From NCBI GenBank assembly GCA_018063245.1, contig JAGPBS010000016.1:1-41029 (forward strand): a stretch of DNA of 41,029 bases, written 5' to 3'. The translations under genes were made by a program, and so were the position numbers. Below the pieces are notes generated by a model. The model was not told the DNA's origin, did not search any database, and saw only the letters and a list, made by a program, of their open reading frames with translations. This DNA comes from Alphaproteobacteria bacterium (lineage in GTDB: Bacteria; Pseudomonadota; Alphaproteobacteria; JAGPBS01). Of this stretch, positions 15,202-23,724 are shown piece by piece; position 1 is the stretch's first letter, and each line of letters begins with the position of its first letter.

Positions 15202-16482
15202 CTAAACCGCCTTAAACACGAGCGATGCGTTGGTACCGCCGAAGCCAAATGAGTTAGAAAGTGCAAATTTGAGCTTTTTCTCTTTTGGAACTTGTGGAAC
15301 AAGATCAACACCAATACAAGATTCAGATGGATTCTCAAGATTCAATGTTGGCGGGCAAATACTATCGCGGATTGCCAAGATTGAATAGATCGCCTCAACA
15401 GCGCCAGCGGCACCTAAAAGGTGGCCAATTGATGATTTTGTTGATGACATTGTGATTTTATCAATTTGATTGCCAAAGAGACGTTTGACAGCGCCAAGCT
15501 CAATTTCATCACCAACGGGTGTTGATGTACCGTGCGCATTGATATAGTCTACATCCGTTGCAGCAATGCCGGCACGCTTTAATGCCATCTGCATTGAGCG
15601 GAAACCGCCGTTGCCGTCTTCAGGAGGTGAGGTGATATGATAAGCATCACCAGACATGCCGTAACCAACAACTTCAGCTAAGATATTTGCGCCACGCTTT
15701 TTAGCATGTTCGTATTCTTCAAGAACAAGAACACCAGCACCTTCACCCATGACAAAACCATCACGGCCACTGTCATAAGGGCGAGAGGCTTTTTCAGGCG
15801 TGTCATTGTAAGCTGTTGAGAGTGCGCGAGCTGCAGCAAACCCAGCCATACCAATACGATTGACAGCGGCTTCAGCGCCGCCAGCAAGCATAACGTCAGC
15901 ATCATCCCACATGATGATACGAGCTGCATCGCCAATCGCATGAGCGCCGGTTGAGCAAGCTGTTACAACGGCATGGTTAGGTCCTTTAAAGCCATGTTTG
16001 ATCGAAATCTGACCTGAAGCTAAGTTGATCAAGCAGCTTGGAATAAAGAAAGGAGAAACGCGTCTGGGTCCTTTTTCATGGAGAGTGATCGCTGTGTCAG
16101 CAATGCCGCCCAGTCCGCCAATGCCAGAGCCGACCATAACGCCAGTTCTGCAGAATTCTTCTTCAGTTTGGGGCTTCCAGCCAGAGTCAATGAGAGCTTC
16201 ATCAGCTGCTGCGATTGCATAAAGGATAAAATCTTCAACTTTTCTTTGTTCTTTTGAATCAAGAACATTGTCGGGATGAAAGAGTCCTGATTCTTTTGTT
16301 GCAAGATCAGCTGTTTCAGCACGTGGTATAATACCGCCAATTTTGACAGGAAGATCTGAGACGTCAAAGTTTTGAATTGGGCGAATACCCGATTTGGAAG
16401 CTAAAAGTGATTTCCAGTTGTAGTCTACGCCAGCACCTAGTGGTGTGACCATTCCCATTCCTGTAATAACAACGCGTCTCAT
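15202..16482 (-). CDS. fabF: 3-oxoacyl-[acyl-carrier-protein] synthase II
   Basis: Condensing enzyme of type II fatty-acid synthesis, elongating acyl-ACP with malonyl-ACP. It starts MRRVVITGMGMVTPLG. The catalytic triad is C176 (VVTACSTGAHA), H317 (NAHGTSTPVGD) and H353 (KSSIGHLLGAAG). At 426 residues it is slightly longer than usual because of an insert around residues 55-80. It is the last gene of the cluster, 62 nt after the second acpP with a hairpin in that gap. The ribosome site is GAGGAAA. Confidence 0.98.
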   Translation of the reverse strand: MRRVVITGMGMVTPLGAGVDYNWKSLLASKSGIRPIQNFDVSDLPVKIGGIIPRAETADLATKESGLFHPDNVLDSKEQRKVEDFILYAIAAADEALIDSGWKPQTEEEFCRTGVMVGSGIGGLGGIADTAITLHEKGPRRVSPFFIPSCLINLASGQISIKHGFKGPNHAVVTACSTGAHAIGDAARIIMWDDADVMLAGGAEAAVNRIGMAGFAAARALSTAYNDTPEKASRPYDSGRDGFVMGEGAGVLVLEEYEHAKKRGANILAEVVGYGMSGDAYHITSPPEDGNGGFRSMQMALKRAGIAATDVDYINAHGTSTPVGDEIELGAVKRLFGNQIDKITMSSTKSSIGHLLGAAGAVEAIYSILAIRDSICPPTLNLENPSESCIGVDLVPQVPKEKKLKFALSNSFGFGGTNASLVFKAV

Positions 16483-16512
16483 CTTTTCCTCATTCGGCTT
16501 TGTGTCAATGTT

Positions 16513-16532
16513 CTATGTCTCGAAAGACATAG
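16513..16532 (-). other. Intercistronic UUCG hairpin between acpP and fabF
   Basis: On the transcript, an 8-bp stem (CTATGTCT with AGACATAG) closes a UUCG tetraloop. No U run follows, so it looks like a stabiliser or processing element rather than a terminator. It could help keep ACP mRNA above fabF mRNA. Confidence 0.5.
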
Positions 16533-16544
16533 GGTCGTAATTCG

Positions 16545-16775
16545 TTACTGTGATTGGATGAAAGAAACTGCATCTTGAACAGTACGGATTTTTTCAGCCG
16601 CATCGTCAGGAATTTCAATTCCGAATTCTTCTTCCAATGACATAACAAGTTCAACTGTATCTAAGCTATCTGCGCCTAGATCATCAATGAAATTTGCAGA
16701 AGGCACAACTTTTGCTCTGTCTACATTTAAATGTTTTACAATGATGTCTTGAACTCTTTGTGTAATATCACTCAT
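16545..16775 (-). CDS. acpP: Acyl carrier protein, second copy
   Basis: A 76-residue acidic four-helix carrier. The phosphopantetheine-accepting serine is S37 in [13 protein letters not shown]. The ATG at 16775 (GAGGAAA site upstream) is the start; the longer frame to 16853 is not family-like. It is about 80 percent identical to the copy just upstream (61 of 76 positions by eye). Helices 2-3, including the partner-docking [10 protein letters not shown] stretch, are almost unchanged; most changes lie in helix 1 and the last eight residues. Tandem recent duplication is the simplest explanation. Confidence 0.95.
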   Translation of the reverse strand: MSDITQRVQDIIVKHLNVDRAKVVPSANFIDDLGADSLDTVELVMSLEEEFGIEIPDDAAEKIRTVQDAVSFIQSQ

Positions 16776-16848
16776 ATTTTCCTCGTTGTTTTCAAGTTTG
16801 TTTTTAGTCTTTGTCAGAAATTGACAGTGTCTTAGACCATAAAGCTTA

Positions 16849-16907
16849 CCCATCTTTTACAGTAATTTCTATTCCTTTTATAAAATAGTCATCAAGAAAA
16901 AGATGGG
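16849..16907 (-). other. Inverted repeat between the two acpP genes
   Basis: A 10-bp perfect pair (CCCATCTTTT at 16849-16858, AAAAGATGGG at 16898-16907) encloses 39 nt, filling most of the gap between the two copies. On the transcript it would fold into a large stem-loop before the second ribosome site. Confidence 0.45.
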
Positions 16908-16915
16908 TCAGTTTT

Positions 16916-17152
16916 TTAGTTCTCTTGGCTTGCGACGTAGTCGACAACGTCTTGAACAGTGCGAATTTTTTCAGCTGCATCGTCTGGAATTTCAATGCCA
17001 AACTCTTCTTCAAATGACATAACGAGTTCAACAGTATCAAGACTATCTGCGCCCAAATCATCGATGAGGTTTGCTGATGGAACAACTTTGCTTTCATCAA
17101 CGCTTAGATGCTCAACAATAATCTTTTTCACTTTTTGTTCAATATCGCTCAT
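16916..17152 (-). CDS. acpP: Acyl carrier protein, first copy
   Basis: A 78-residue carrier of acyl chains as phosphopantetheine thioesters, substrate of all Fab enzymes. S37 in the [15 protein letters not shown] motif is the attachment site. The sequence is a typical housekeeping ACP and ends [10 protein letters not shown]. It is separated from fabG by 182 bp containing a consensus-like TTGACA promoter, so it can be transcribed alone as well as from upstream. It is followed by a second, nearly identical copy. Confidence 0.97.
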   Translation of the reverse strand: MSDIEQKVKKIIVEHLSVDESKVVPSANLIDDLGADSLDTVELVMSFEEEFGIEIPDDAAEKIRTVQDVVDYVASQEN

Positions 17153-17177
17153 TTTCTTACCTTCTTTCCTTTTGTGT

Positions 17178-17210
17178 ATAATAAATAGTAAACCATTCTT
17201 TGATTGTCAA
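17178..17210 (-). promoter_or_regulatory. Predicted acpP promoter
   Basis: On the minus strand: TTGACA (17210-17205). With a 17-nt spacer the -10 is TATTTA (17187-17182); the better hexamer TATTAT (17183-17178) lies at 21 nt. It is followed by GGAAAGAAGG before the first acpP. Confidence 0.45.
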
Positions 17211-17334
17211 AGATGAGTCTATTCCTGGTTTAATTTGAAATATAAAACCCCTTTGTTGTCAAGTGAATGAAAACAATACCTTGAGTTTTTACCATAAATA
17301 TCCCTGAGTGGCTAGTATTATTTTCATTTTTTGA

Positions 17335-18072
17335 TCAAATCATAGCCATTCCACCATTAATATGGAGGGTTTGACCTGTGACGTAAGCAGCCTCATCACT
17401 TGCAAGATAAAGAACACCGAAAGCGATATCTGCTGGGCTTCCCATCTTTTCAGCTGGGATTTTTGAGAGGATAGCTTCTTTTTGAGTATCATTCAGTTTA
17501 TCAGTCATTTCAGAGCCAATAAAGCCTGGTGCAAGAGCATTCACCGTAATGCCTCTGCTTCCAACTTCAAGAGCGAATGATTTTGTAAGGCCTGTAAGGC
17601 CAGCTTTTGAGGCGACATAGTTGACCTGTCCTGGATTGCCAGTATGGCCAACGATGGATGTGATGTTGATGATGCGACCCCAGCGATTTTTCATCATAGG
17701 GCGAATGGCTGCTCTGCAAAGGCGGAAAGCAGATGTGAGATTGACTTCAAGGACCTTTGCCCAATCTTCATCTTTAATGCGCATCGCAAGATTATCAGCG
17801 GTCAGGCCTGCATTATTCACCAATACATCGATTTGGCCGAATTTTTCAACAACTTGACCGATGAGGGCATCTACAGCCGCTCCATCGGAAAGATTGCATG
17901 GGAACAGCGCACTTTCGCCGTCAAGGGATTTTTGAACTTCTTCAAGGCGTTCAATTCTTGTGCCTGAGAGAGCAATTTTTGCGCCAGCCTTTGATAAGAC
18001 ACGGCAGATTTCTGAACCGATACCGCCTGATGCGCCAGTGACGAGTACAACTTTGTCTTTGAGTGAAAACAT
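17335..18072 (-). CDS. fabG: 3-oxoacyl-[acyl-carrier-protein] reductase
   Basis: NADPH-dependent short-chain dehydrogenase reducing 3-oxoacyl-ACP in each elongation cycle. The nucleotide loop is TGASGGIG (12-19), the structural motif NNAG (87-90), and the catalytic set S139, Y152 and K156 (NYVASKAG). It ends AYVTGQTLHINGGMAMI, typical FabG. Its 245 residues match the family. It lies 32 nt after fabD, so it is in the same transcript. Confidence 0.98.
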   Translation of the reverse strand: MFSLKDKVVLVTGASGGIGSEICRVLSKAGAKIALSGTRIERLEEVQKSLDGESALFPCNLSDGAAVDALIGQVVEKFGQIDVLVNNAGLTADNLAMRIKDEDWAKVLEVNLTSAFRLCRAAIRPMMKNRWGRIINITSIVGHTGNPGQVNYVASKAGLTGLTKSFALEVGSRGITVNALAPGFIGSEMTDKLNDTQKEAILSKIPAEKMGSPADIAFGVLYLASDEAAYVTGQTLHINGGMAMI

Positions 18073-18104
18073 GTTTCTGTTCCTTACTTATTGTTATTGA
18101 TAGG

Positions 18105-19046
18105 TTAAAGAGTGATGAGTGCTTGTTCAATTTCAGCAGGGGTGCAAAGGCTTGTTGATGTTGAGTCTTTATCAATCCGTTTGATAAGGCCTCCTAAAAC
18201 CTTGCCAGCGCCAAGCTCGTAGAATGAATGAACGTCTTGTGATGCCATAAATTCAACGCTTTCACGCCATTTAACGGTTCCTGTGACTTGTTTAACAAGA
18301 GCATCCTTGATCTCTGCTGCTTTAGAGATAGGCTTTGCTGTAATATTTGTAATGAGCGGCACTGAGATGTTAGAGATTGTGACTTCGCCAAGAGCTTCTT
18401 GCATTCTGATGGCTGCAGGCTCCATGAGTGCACAATGGAAGGGGGCGCTGACAGGCAGTAGGATTGATCTTTTTGCGCCATGGTTTGTTGCAAGGGCAAT
18501 CGCTCTTTCAACAGAGCTTTTATGCCCGCTGACGACAACTTGACCCGGTGCGTTATCGTTTGCTGCCTCACAGATATCGGTCTGAGCGGCTTCCTGAGCA
18601 ACTTTGACAGCTGCTTCAAAATCAAGTCCTAGAATGGCTGCCATAGCGCCTTGTCCGAAAGGGACGGCTTTTTGCATGGCTGATCCTCTGATCTTGAGGA
18701 GTCTTGCTGTATCGGCAAGAGAAAAAGCGCCTGCTGCGCAAAGGGCTGAGTATTCACCTAATGAATGGCCAGCAACATAAGAAGCAGTGTTTGCAAGGTT
18801 GAGACCGCCTTGTTTCACAAGAACGCGATAGACAGCAAGGCTAACGGTCATAAGGGCGGGCTGGGTGTTTTCTGTTAAGGTCAGATCATGTTCTGGCCCT
18901 TCGAAAATAATTTTGCTGAGTTTGAAAGAGAGCGCATCATCAACTTCTTGAAAGACGTCGCGTGCCTCGGAGAAAGTATCGTAGAGTTCTTTGCCCATGC
19001 CAATGAATTGACTACCTTGACCTGGGAATACAAAAGCTTTTTTCAT
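18105..19046 (-). CDS. fabD: Malonyl CoA-acyl carrier protein transacylase
   Basis: Transfers malonyl from CoA to ACP. The N-terminus FVFPGQGSQFIGMGK is the oxyanion loop. The nucleophile serine lies in VAGHSLGEYSAL (S95 from this start), and the His partner in SAPFHCALM. The first gene of fabD-fabG-acpP-acpP-fabF. Two ATG codons are adjacent; the second is preferred because GAGGAT is 5 nt away from it but only 2 nt from the first (19049). A TTGACA stands about 60 nt upstream. Confidence 0.97.
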   Translation of the reverse strand: MKKAFVFPGQGSQFIGMGKELYDTFSEARDVFQEVDDALSFKLSKIIFEGPEHDLTLTENTQPALMTVSLAVYRVLVKQGGLNLANTASYVAGHSLGEYSALCAAGAFSLADTARLLKIRGSAMQKAVPFGQGAMAAILGLDFEAAVKVAQEAAQTDICEAANDNAPGQVVVSGHKSSVERAIALATNHGAKRSILLPVSAPFHCALMEPAAIRMQEALGEVTISNISVPLITNITAKPISKAAEIKDALVKQVTGTVKWRESVEFMASQDVHSFYELGAGKVLGGLIKRIDKDSTSTSLCTPAEIEQALITL

Positions 19047-19081
19047 CATATCCTCATGATTGTTGAATCTATCTTGATCAG

Positions 19082-19110
19082 AGTGAACACCACTCTCTTC
19101 CTTCTGTCAA
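19082..19110 (-). promoter_or_regulatory. Possible fabD promoter
   Basis: Minus-strand TTGACA (19110-19105), 17-nt spacer, TTCACT (19087-19082). The -35 is perfect and the -10 weak. Confidence 0.33.
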
Positions 19111-19268
19111 GGCAAAATAAATCTGAACTTTCTCCATTTTTTCAAAAGTAGCAAAATTTATTTCCCAAATCACAAGTTTTCTTGGATTGATCAGTCTGAT
19201 GATGTTTTATCGTTCGTCCTGTAAGGGGGGGGTAAAATGATGCGGTTCTTGTTGCTCATGGGATGTAA

Positions 19269-19538
19269 TCAGAATAGTTCAGAGTGACTGCCAGTTCGAT
19301 ATAAGATGAGCCTATCATTTGTCCTGTCTCGAAAATATATGAGCAGCCAATCTGGCTCAAGATGGATTTCCCAGCAAGGCTTCCAATTGCCTACTAATGG
19401 ATGATTTTTATATTTTCTTTCTAAAATTTTATCAGAGATTAGCAGTTCTAAAACTGTCTCTAATATTGAAAAATCCTTTTGCTGCTTTTTGAGCTTTTTG
19501 ATATCTTTCTCAAATTGTTTTTTTGTTATTATTTCCAA
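19269..19538 (-). CDS. yafQ: Type II toxin, YafQ family (RelE/ParE fold)
   Basis: A ribosome-dependent mRNA endonuclease fold. All the residues known to matter in E. coli YafQ are present at matching spacing: H46, H59, D63, W64 (HLEPDWLLIY), H85 and the C-terminal F89 in RTGSHSELF. The 89-residue length is normal, so the toxin appears intact. It overlaps the antitoxin gene by 10 nt, the usual antitoxin-first order. It is inserted between fabD and the COQ9 gene. Confidence 0.93.
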   Translation of the reverse strand: MEIITKKQFEKDIKKLKKQQKDFSILETVLELLISDKILERKYKNHPLVGNWKPCWEIHLEPDWLLIYFRDRTNDRLILYRTGSHSELF

Positions 19539-19771
19539 AGCTTTGACAATTCCTTAATGCTTTGGTATTGAGTCCCGCCCTCTTCGTTAAGCGCCCCAAG
19601 TGTGTTTTTGTTAGGGGTTTTCCCTATTGGTAGGAAAGGTAATCTTCCCTGATTTACCGATTGCGTCAGAAACATTCTGACGGCATCCGTTGTCGTAATG
19701 CCCATATCATTAAACAAGGCATCTGCCTGTGCTTTTAATTCATCTGGGATTCTCGTTTGCAATGTGGCCAT
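19529..19771 (-). CDS. dinJ: Type II antitoxin, RelB/DinJ family
   Basis: An 80-residue antitoxin. The N-terminal ribbon-helix-helix half is TLQTRIPDELKAQADALFNDMGITTTDAVRMFL, typical DinJ (strand TLQTRI, helices after it). The C-terminal half (LPFLPIGKTPNKNTLGALNEEGG and SIKELSKLWK) should wrap the toxin. It begins the operon, and its promoter abuts three tandem 11-bp repeats that may be its operator. Confidence 0.93.
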   Translation of the reverse strand: MATLQTRIPDELKAQADALFNDMGITTTDAVRMFLTQSVNQGRLPFLPIGKTPNKNTLGALNEEGGTQYQSIKELSKLWK

Positions 19772-19800
19772 CGTAATTTTTTCCTTCTCTGACTATAAGT

Positions 19801-19829
19801 AGAGTACCACAGAAAAATGATAATGTCAA
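19801..19829 (-). promoter_or_regulatory. Predicted dinJ-yafQ promoter
   Basis: Minus-strand TTGACA (19829-19824), 17-nt spacer, TACTCT (19806-19801), about 30 nt before the dinJ start. Confidence 0.55.
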
Positions 19830-19861
19830 TGCATTTGTAATGAATTTGTAGTGCAATTGTA
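19829..19861. repeat. Three tandem 11-bp repeats at the dinJ promoter
   Basis: Plus strand: ATGCATTTGTA (19829-19839), ATGAATTTGTA (19840-19850), GTGCAATTGTA (19851-19861), with no gaps. They sit immediately upstream of the -35 box and on one helical face. Confidence 0.6.
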
Positions 19862-19868
19862 TTGCTCC

Positions 19869-20534
19869 TCAACGCTGGAAGACAAAGCAATTTGTATCTT
19901 TGCAAAAATCTTTCATGCTTTGAATTGTTTTGCCGATTTTAAGGACATTGTCAATTCGGTTGCCAAGGAAAACCCAGCTTTCAGAAAATGACTCTGACTC
20001 ATCAGCAAGCCAGTAGAGAAGTGTACTTGTATAAACACCAGCTAAAAGACCGCGTTTTGTGTAGAAGTTGAAGTCTGTTGATTGATCTCCTGCCCAATAC
20101 CAGATGTCATCAACTGTTTTATAGAGCATCTTCATGCCGGCAGAGAGATGAAGGGGGTTTGCAAGAAAGGCAGAGCCCCGTCTAACTGCTTCTCTATGAG
20201 GAGCAAGACTTTCAAAGCGAGATCTGACAGCAATGGTGATACGATCGCGGATTTTTAATTTTGTTTTGTCGATTGCGTCTAACTTATGAAGCATTTGTGC
20301 ATCAGCCCATTTGCCAAAATGAAGCAGAATATCTTCCATGCCGAGAGGAAAAAGAGTCAAACAATATTCAGGTTTGATATTAAGGTCAGCGCAACTTGCC
20401 TTGAGTGCCTTGTCACTCCATCCATCAAAGGGTACATAGGTGAGCATTCTCTCAAGAATTTGTGTGCGCAGCATTTCATTTTCGTTGTTTTGATTGTCTT
20501 TGATTTTTGAGTAGTTGTCTGTTTTTTTTGTCAT
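19869..20534 (-). CDS. COQ9-family protein
   Basis: COQ9 proteins have a TetR-like fold without a DNA-binding role, bind lipid/isoprene and assist the ubiquinone hydroxylase Coq7. The 221-residue product has the family's middle and C-terminal parts: DGWSDKALKASCADL, LFPLGMEDILLHF, then DIWYWAGDQSTDFNFYTKRGLLAGVYTSTLLYWL split over two helices. COQ9 is characteristic of alphaproteobacteria and mitochondria. A TTG start at 20546 is possible, but the ATG at 20534 has TTGGAG 7-8 nt upstream and is chosen. It is divergent from alaS. Confidence 0.9.
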   Translation of the reverse strand: MTKKTDNYSKIKDNQNNENEMLRTQILERMLTYVPFDGWSDKALKASCADLNIKPEYCLTLFPLGMEDILLHFGKWADAQMLHKLDAIDKTKLKIRDRITIAVRSRFESLAPHREAVRRGSAFLANPLHLSAGMKMLYKTVDDIWYWAGDQSTDFNFYTKRGLLAGVYTSTLLYWLADESESFSESWVFLGNRIDNVLKIGKTIQSMKDFCKDTNCFVFQR

Positions 20535-20692
20535 TCTTAGCTCCAATGCTAGATGCTTGCTTTAAGTAGTATAATCTTGATTCATATTTTTTTCACCTTT
20601 TTTTAAAAAGAATGAAAAAACAGAGTGGAAAAAGGATTTTTGTTCTGTTATCGTATTCTTTACGCTAAATTTTATAGAGGAGATTAGATATC

Positions 20693-23368
20693 ATGACATC
20701 AGTTAAAGACATTCGTAAGACGTTTTTGAATTATTACGCCGGAAAAGGTCATGAAGTCGTCGCCTCAAGCCCACTTGTTCCTCACAATGATCCAACTTTG
20801 CTCTTTACCAATTCAGGTATGGTTCAGTTCAAGAATAGATTTACAGGCCTTGAAGGTGGAAGCTATTCAAGAGCAACAACTTGCCAGCGTTCTTTAAGAG
20901 CTGGAGGTAAGCATAATGACTTGGAAAACGTTGGTTACACAGCGCGTCACCACACATTTTTTGAAATGCTCGGTAACTTTTCATTTGGTGACTATTTCAA
21001 AGAGCAGGCGATTGAATATGCTTGGGAAGTGATTACAAAGGAATTTGGGCTTCCGAAAGAAAAATTACTTGTGACTGTTTTTTCAGAAGACGATCAAGCT
21101 GCAAATTTTTGGAAAAAAATTGGGGGCTTTACGGATGATCGCATTATCCGTATTCCGACATCAGACAACTTCTGGTCAATGGGTGATACAGGTCCTTGTG
21201 GTCCTTGTTCTGAGATTTTCTTTGATCATGGAGATAAGATTCCTGGTGGTCCTCCAGGCAGTGCTGATCAAGATGGAGATAGATTCATTGAAATTTGGAA
21301 CCTTGTTTTTATGCAGTTCGAGCAAGTGAGCCCTGATAAACGGATCAATTTGCCAAAACCATCAATTGATACAGGGATGGGTCTTGAGCGTCTTGCTGCG
21401 ATTTTACAAGGAAAGCATGACAATTATGACATTGATCTTTTCCAGAAATTGATTGAGAGTTCTGCTCATTTCTCAAAAACCGATCCATATGGTGTTCACA
21501 AAAACTCACACCGCGTGATTGCGGATCACTTGCGGGCAACATCATTCTTGATTGTCGATGGTGTTTTACCATCTAATGAAGGCCGTGGATATGTACTGCG
21601 CCGTATTATGCGTCGTGCAATGCGTCATGCGCATTTGCTTGGGTGCCAAGAGCCACTGATGCATCAATTGGTGCAATCTCTTGTTGATGAGATGGGTGAA
21701 CATTACCCTGAGCTGAAAAGAGGTCAGGCCTTGGTTGAGGAAACTTTACTCAATGAAGAACAGCGCTTTAAGAAAACGCTGTCACGTGGTTTGAAATTAT
21801 TGGATGAAGAACTTGATCAGCTCGGTAGCCGTTCAACTCTATCAGGTGAAACAGCTTTCAAACTTTATGATACCTTTGGTTTTCCACTTGATTTAACGCA
21901 AGATATTTTGCGTGGTCATGGCAAACAGGTTGATACCACTGCTTTTGATGTCGCGATGGAAAAACAACGTGAAGAGGCTCGTAAATCATGGGTTGGTTCT
22001 GGCGAAAGTCAAACTGAAAATCGTTGGTTTGATTTGCGTCATCAATTTGGCAAGACTGAGTTTTTGGGTTATAAAACTTGCTCAGCAGAGGCGGCTGTTC
22101 TTGCGATTTGCAAATCAGGAGAGCCAATTGAAAAAGTATCCAAAAGTGATGACATTATTGAAATTATTACCAATCAAACACCATTTTATGGCGAATCCGG
22201 TGGCCAAGTTGGTGATATTGGTATTATTTCTGGCGCAAAAGGTCTTGTGATTGAAGTGGTTGATACGCAGAAGAAGCTTGGTGATTTGTTCGTTCATTAC
22301 GGTAAAGTCATTGAAGGGACTCTGGTTGTTGGTGATTTTGTTGCGATGGAAGTGAATCAAAAGAACAGAAATGCGATTGCTGCAAATCACTCAGCGACTC
22401 ACCTTTTACACGCTGCTTTCCATGAAGTTTTAGGAGAACAGGTGACTCAAAAAGGATCATTGGTGAATGCGGAAAAATTGCGTTTCGATGTGAGCATGAA
22501 TCAGCCGATTGATTTTAAAACCATGCGTTTGATTGAAGCAAAAGTCAATGAGATGATTATTCAAAATGCTGAAGTAACAACGCGTTTGATGCCAACACAA
22601 AAAGCAATTGAAGCAGGTGCTATGGCTCTTTTTGGTGAAAAGTATGGTGATGAAGTCCGCGTTGTAACCATGGGTAAAAGCGCAGATGGGAAGTCGCATT
22701 ATTCACTTGAACTTTGTGGTGGAACGCACGTGAAAAGAACAGGTGATATTGGTTATTTCAAATTCATTTCACAATCAGGTCTTTCTGCGGGTGTTCGTCG
22801 TTTTGAAGCGCACACAGGGCTGAATGCGGTAGTAGAAGCATCAGCTCAAGAAGAGACATTGATTGAGATTTCTGATGTTTTGAAAGCGCCCGTTCCAACA
22901 ATTGTGTCGCGTGTTCAAGCTTTGGTTTCTGAGAAGAAAACAATGGAGCGTGAATTGTCTCTGTTGCGTCGCGATCTTTCGATGCTAAAAGGCGCAAGCA
23001 CAGGTTCATCAGGGTCAGAAGGAATGAAGTCAATCCAAGGTGTTAATTTTGCATCACGTATTTTAGAAGATGTGCCGGCAAAGGAATTGAAATCTTTGGT
23101 TGATGAGTTGAAATCGTCTATGAAATCTGGTGTTGCAGCTGTTTTATCAATTGAAGAAGGCAAGGCTTCTTTAGTTGTAGGTGTAACAGATGATTTGATG
23201 GATCGCTTCAATGCTGTTGAGCTCGTGAAAGCAGGAGCGATTGTGATTGGTGGTGTTGGCGGCGGGGGAAGGCCTCAAATGGCTCAAGCCGGTGGCCCTA
23301 ACGGATCAGAAGCAGCAAAAGCAATTGCAACCATTGAAACAAAAATTGCTGAGCTTGCAGCTGCTTGA
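20693..23368 (+). CDS. alaS: Alanyl-tRNA synthetase
   Basis: Charges tRNA-Ala and edits mischarged Ser/Gly. The N-terminal class II core shows [33 protein letters not shown] and [19 protein letters not shown] tRNA-recognition region follows. The editing domain has its zinc ligands intact: H566 and H570 (HSATHLLHA), C675 and H679 ([13 protein letters not shown]). The C-Ala domain ends with a glycine-rich [16 protein letters not shown]. At 891 residues it is of normal size. AGAGGAG precedes the ATG. No simple terminator follows; the 3' region is repeat DNA. Confidence 0.98.
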   Translation: MTSVKDIRKTFLNYYAGKGHEVVASSPLVPHNDPTLLFTNSGMVQFKNRFTGLEGGSYSRATTCQRSLRAGGKHNDLENVGYTARHHTFFEMLGNFSFGDYFKEQAIEYAWEVITKEFGLPKEKLLVTVFSEDDQAANFWKKIGGFTDDRIIRIPTSDNFWSMGDTGPCGPCSEIFFDHGDKIPGGPPGSADQDGDRFIEIWNLVFMQFEQVSPDKRINLPKPSIDTGMGLERLAAILQGKHDNYDIDLFQKLIESSAHFSKTDPYGVHKNSHRVIADHLRATSFLIVDGVLPSNEGRGYVLRRIMRRAMRHAHLLGCQEPLMHQLVQSLVDEMGEHYPELKRGQALVEETLLNEEQRFKKTLSRGLKLLDEELDQLGSRSTLSGETAFKLYDTFGFPLDLTQDILRGHGKQVDTTAFDVAMEKQREEARKSWVGSGESQTENRWFDLRHQFGKTEFLGYKTCSAEAAVLAICKSGEPIEKVSKSDDIIEIITNQTPFYGESGGQVGDIGIISGAKGLVIEVVDTQKKLGDLFVHYGKVIEGTLVVGDFVAMEVNQKNRNAIAANHSATHLLHAAFHEVLGEQVTQKGSLVNAEKLRFDVSMNQPIDFKTMRLIEAKVNEMIIQNAEVTTRLMPTQKAIEAGAMALFGEKYGDEVRVVTMGKSADGKSHYSLELCGGTHVKRTGDIGYFKFISQSGLSAGVRRFEAHTGLNAVVEASAQEETLIEISDVLKAPVPTIVSRVQALVSEKKTMERELSLLRRDLSMLKGASTGSSGSEGMKSIQGVNFASRILEDVPAKELKSLVDELKSSMKSGVAAVLSIEEGKASLVVGVTDDLMDRFNAVELVKAGAIVIGGVGGGGRPQMAQAGGPNGSEAAKAIATIETKIAELAAA

Positions 23369-23384
23369 AGATAATCTTAGTCCA

Positions 23385-23493
23385 CGTCATCGCGAGCCGA
23401 ACAACGTGAGGCGTGGCGATCTTATTGAGAGGATTGCCACGTCGCTTCCGTCTTTGCTGATGCTACGACGAGACGAGATGCTCCTCGCAATTG
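23385..23493. repeat. Dispersed palindromic repeat, GCGAG/GTGGC family
   Basis: Starts CGTCATCGCGAG and ends CTCCTCGCAATTG, an inverted pair. The inner boxes GCGTGGCGATC and GATTGCCACG are also inverted. This is the widely seen CGTCATTGCGAG...GTGGCAATCT type of noncoding repeat; a second, degenerate copy is at 29361-29421. The alaS-ilvE gap (23369-23724) consists mainly of this element and the next one. Confidence 0.65.
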
Positions 23494-23509
23494 TAAGATA
23501 AATGAGTGC

Positions 23510-23634
23510 CGTCACTCAGAGGGCTCTCGAAAGAGAGCCCGTGGAGTCTCTGGAATATATCAATAAATATTGCACTATTTTCTAGTATTGCTGAGATTCC
23601 ACGCCACCTCTTCAAGAGGTGGCTCTGAATGACG
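23510..23634. repeat. Composite palindromic repeat, copy 1 (TCAGAG/GTGGA family)
   Basis: Ends CGTCACTCAGAG and CTCTGAATGACG are inverted. Each arm holds a hairpin (GGGCTCTC with GAGAGCCC; CCACCTC with GAGGTGG). Inner boxes GTGGAGTCTCT and GAGATTCCACG are inverted around an AT-rich core. Similarity to copy 4 continues about 30 bp beyond the right end, to 23664. Confidence 0.75.
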
Positions 23635-23724
23635 ATTCTCTGAATATAAATCGAAGTTGATGACTGAATCATAAAACTTGTTTTTGAATTGAGGACTTTC
23701 TCACCAACATAGGAAACCTGTCAG

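Noticed and set aside
16846-17100. Second open frame across the first acpP
   Set aside because: It is the acpP gene read in another frame, rich in Leu/Lys without motifs.
19269-19771. DinJ/YafQ pair as a sign of a genomic island
   Set aside because: No integrase, attachment repeats or compositional break is evident around the pair; housekeeping genes lie on both sides.
23369-23724. CRISPR-like array from the repeated hairpins
   Set aside because: The units are inverted, not regularly spaced direct repeats, and there are no cas genes in the window.
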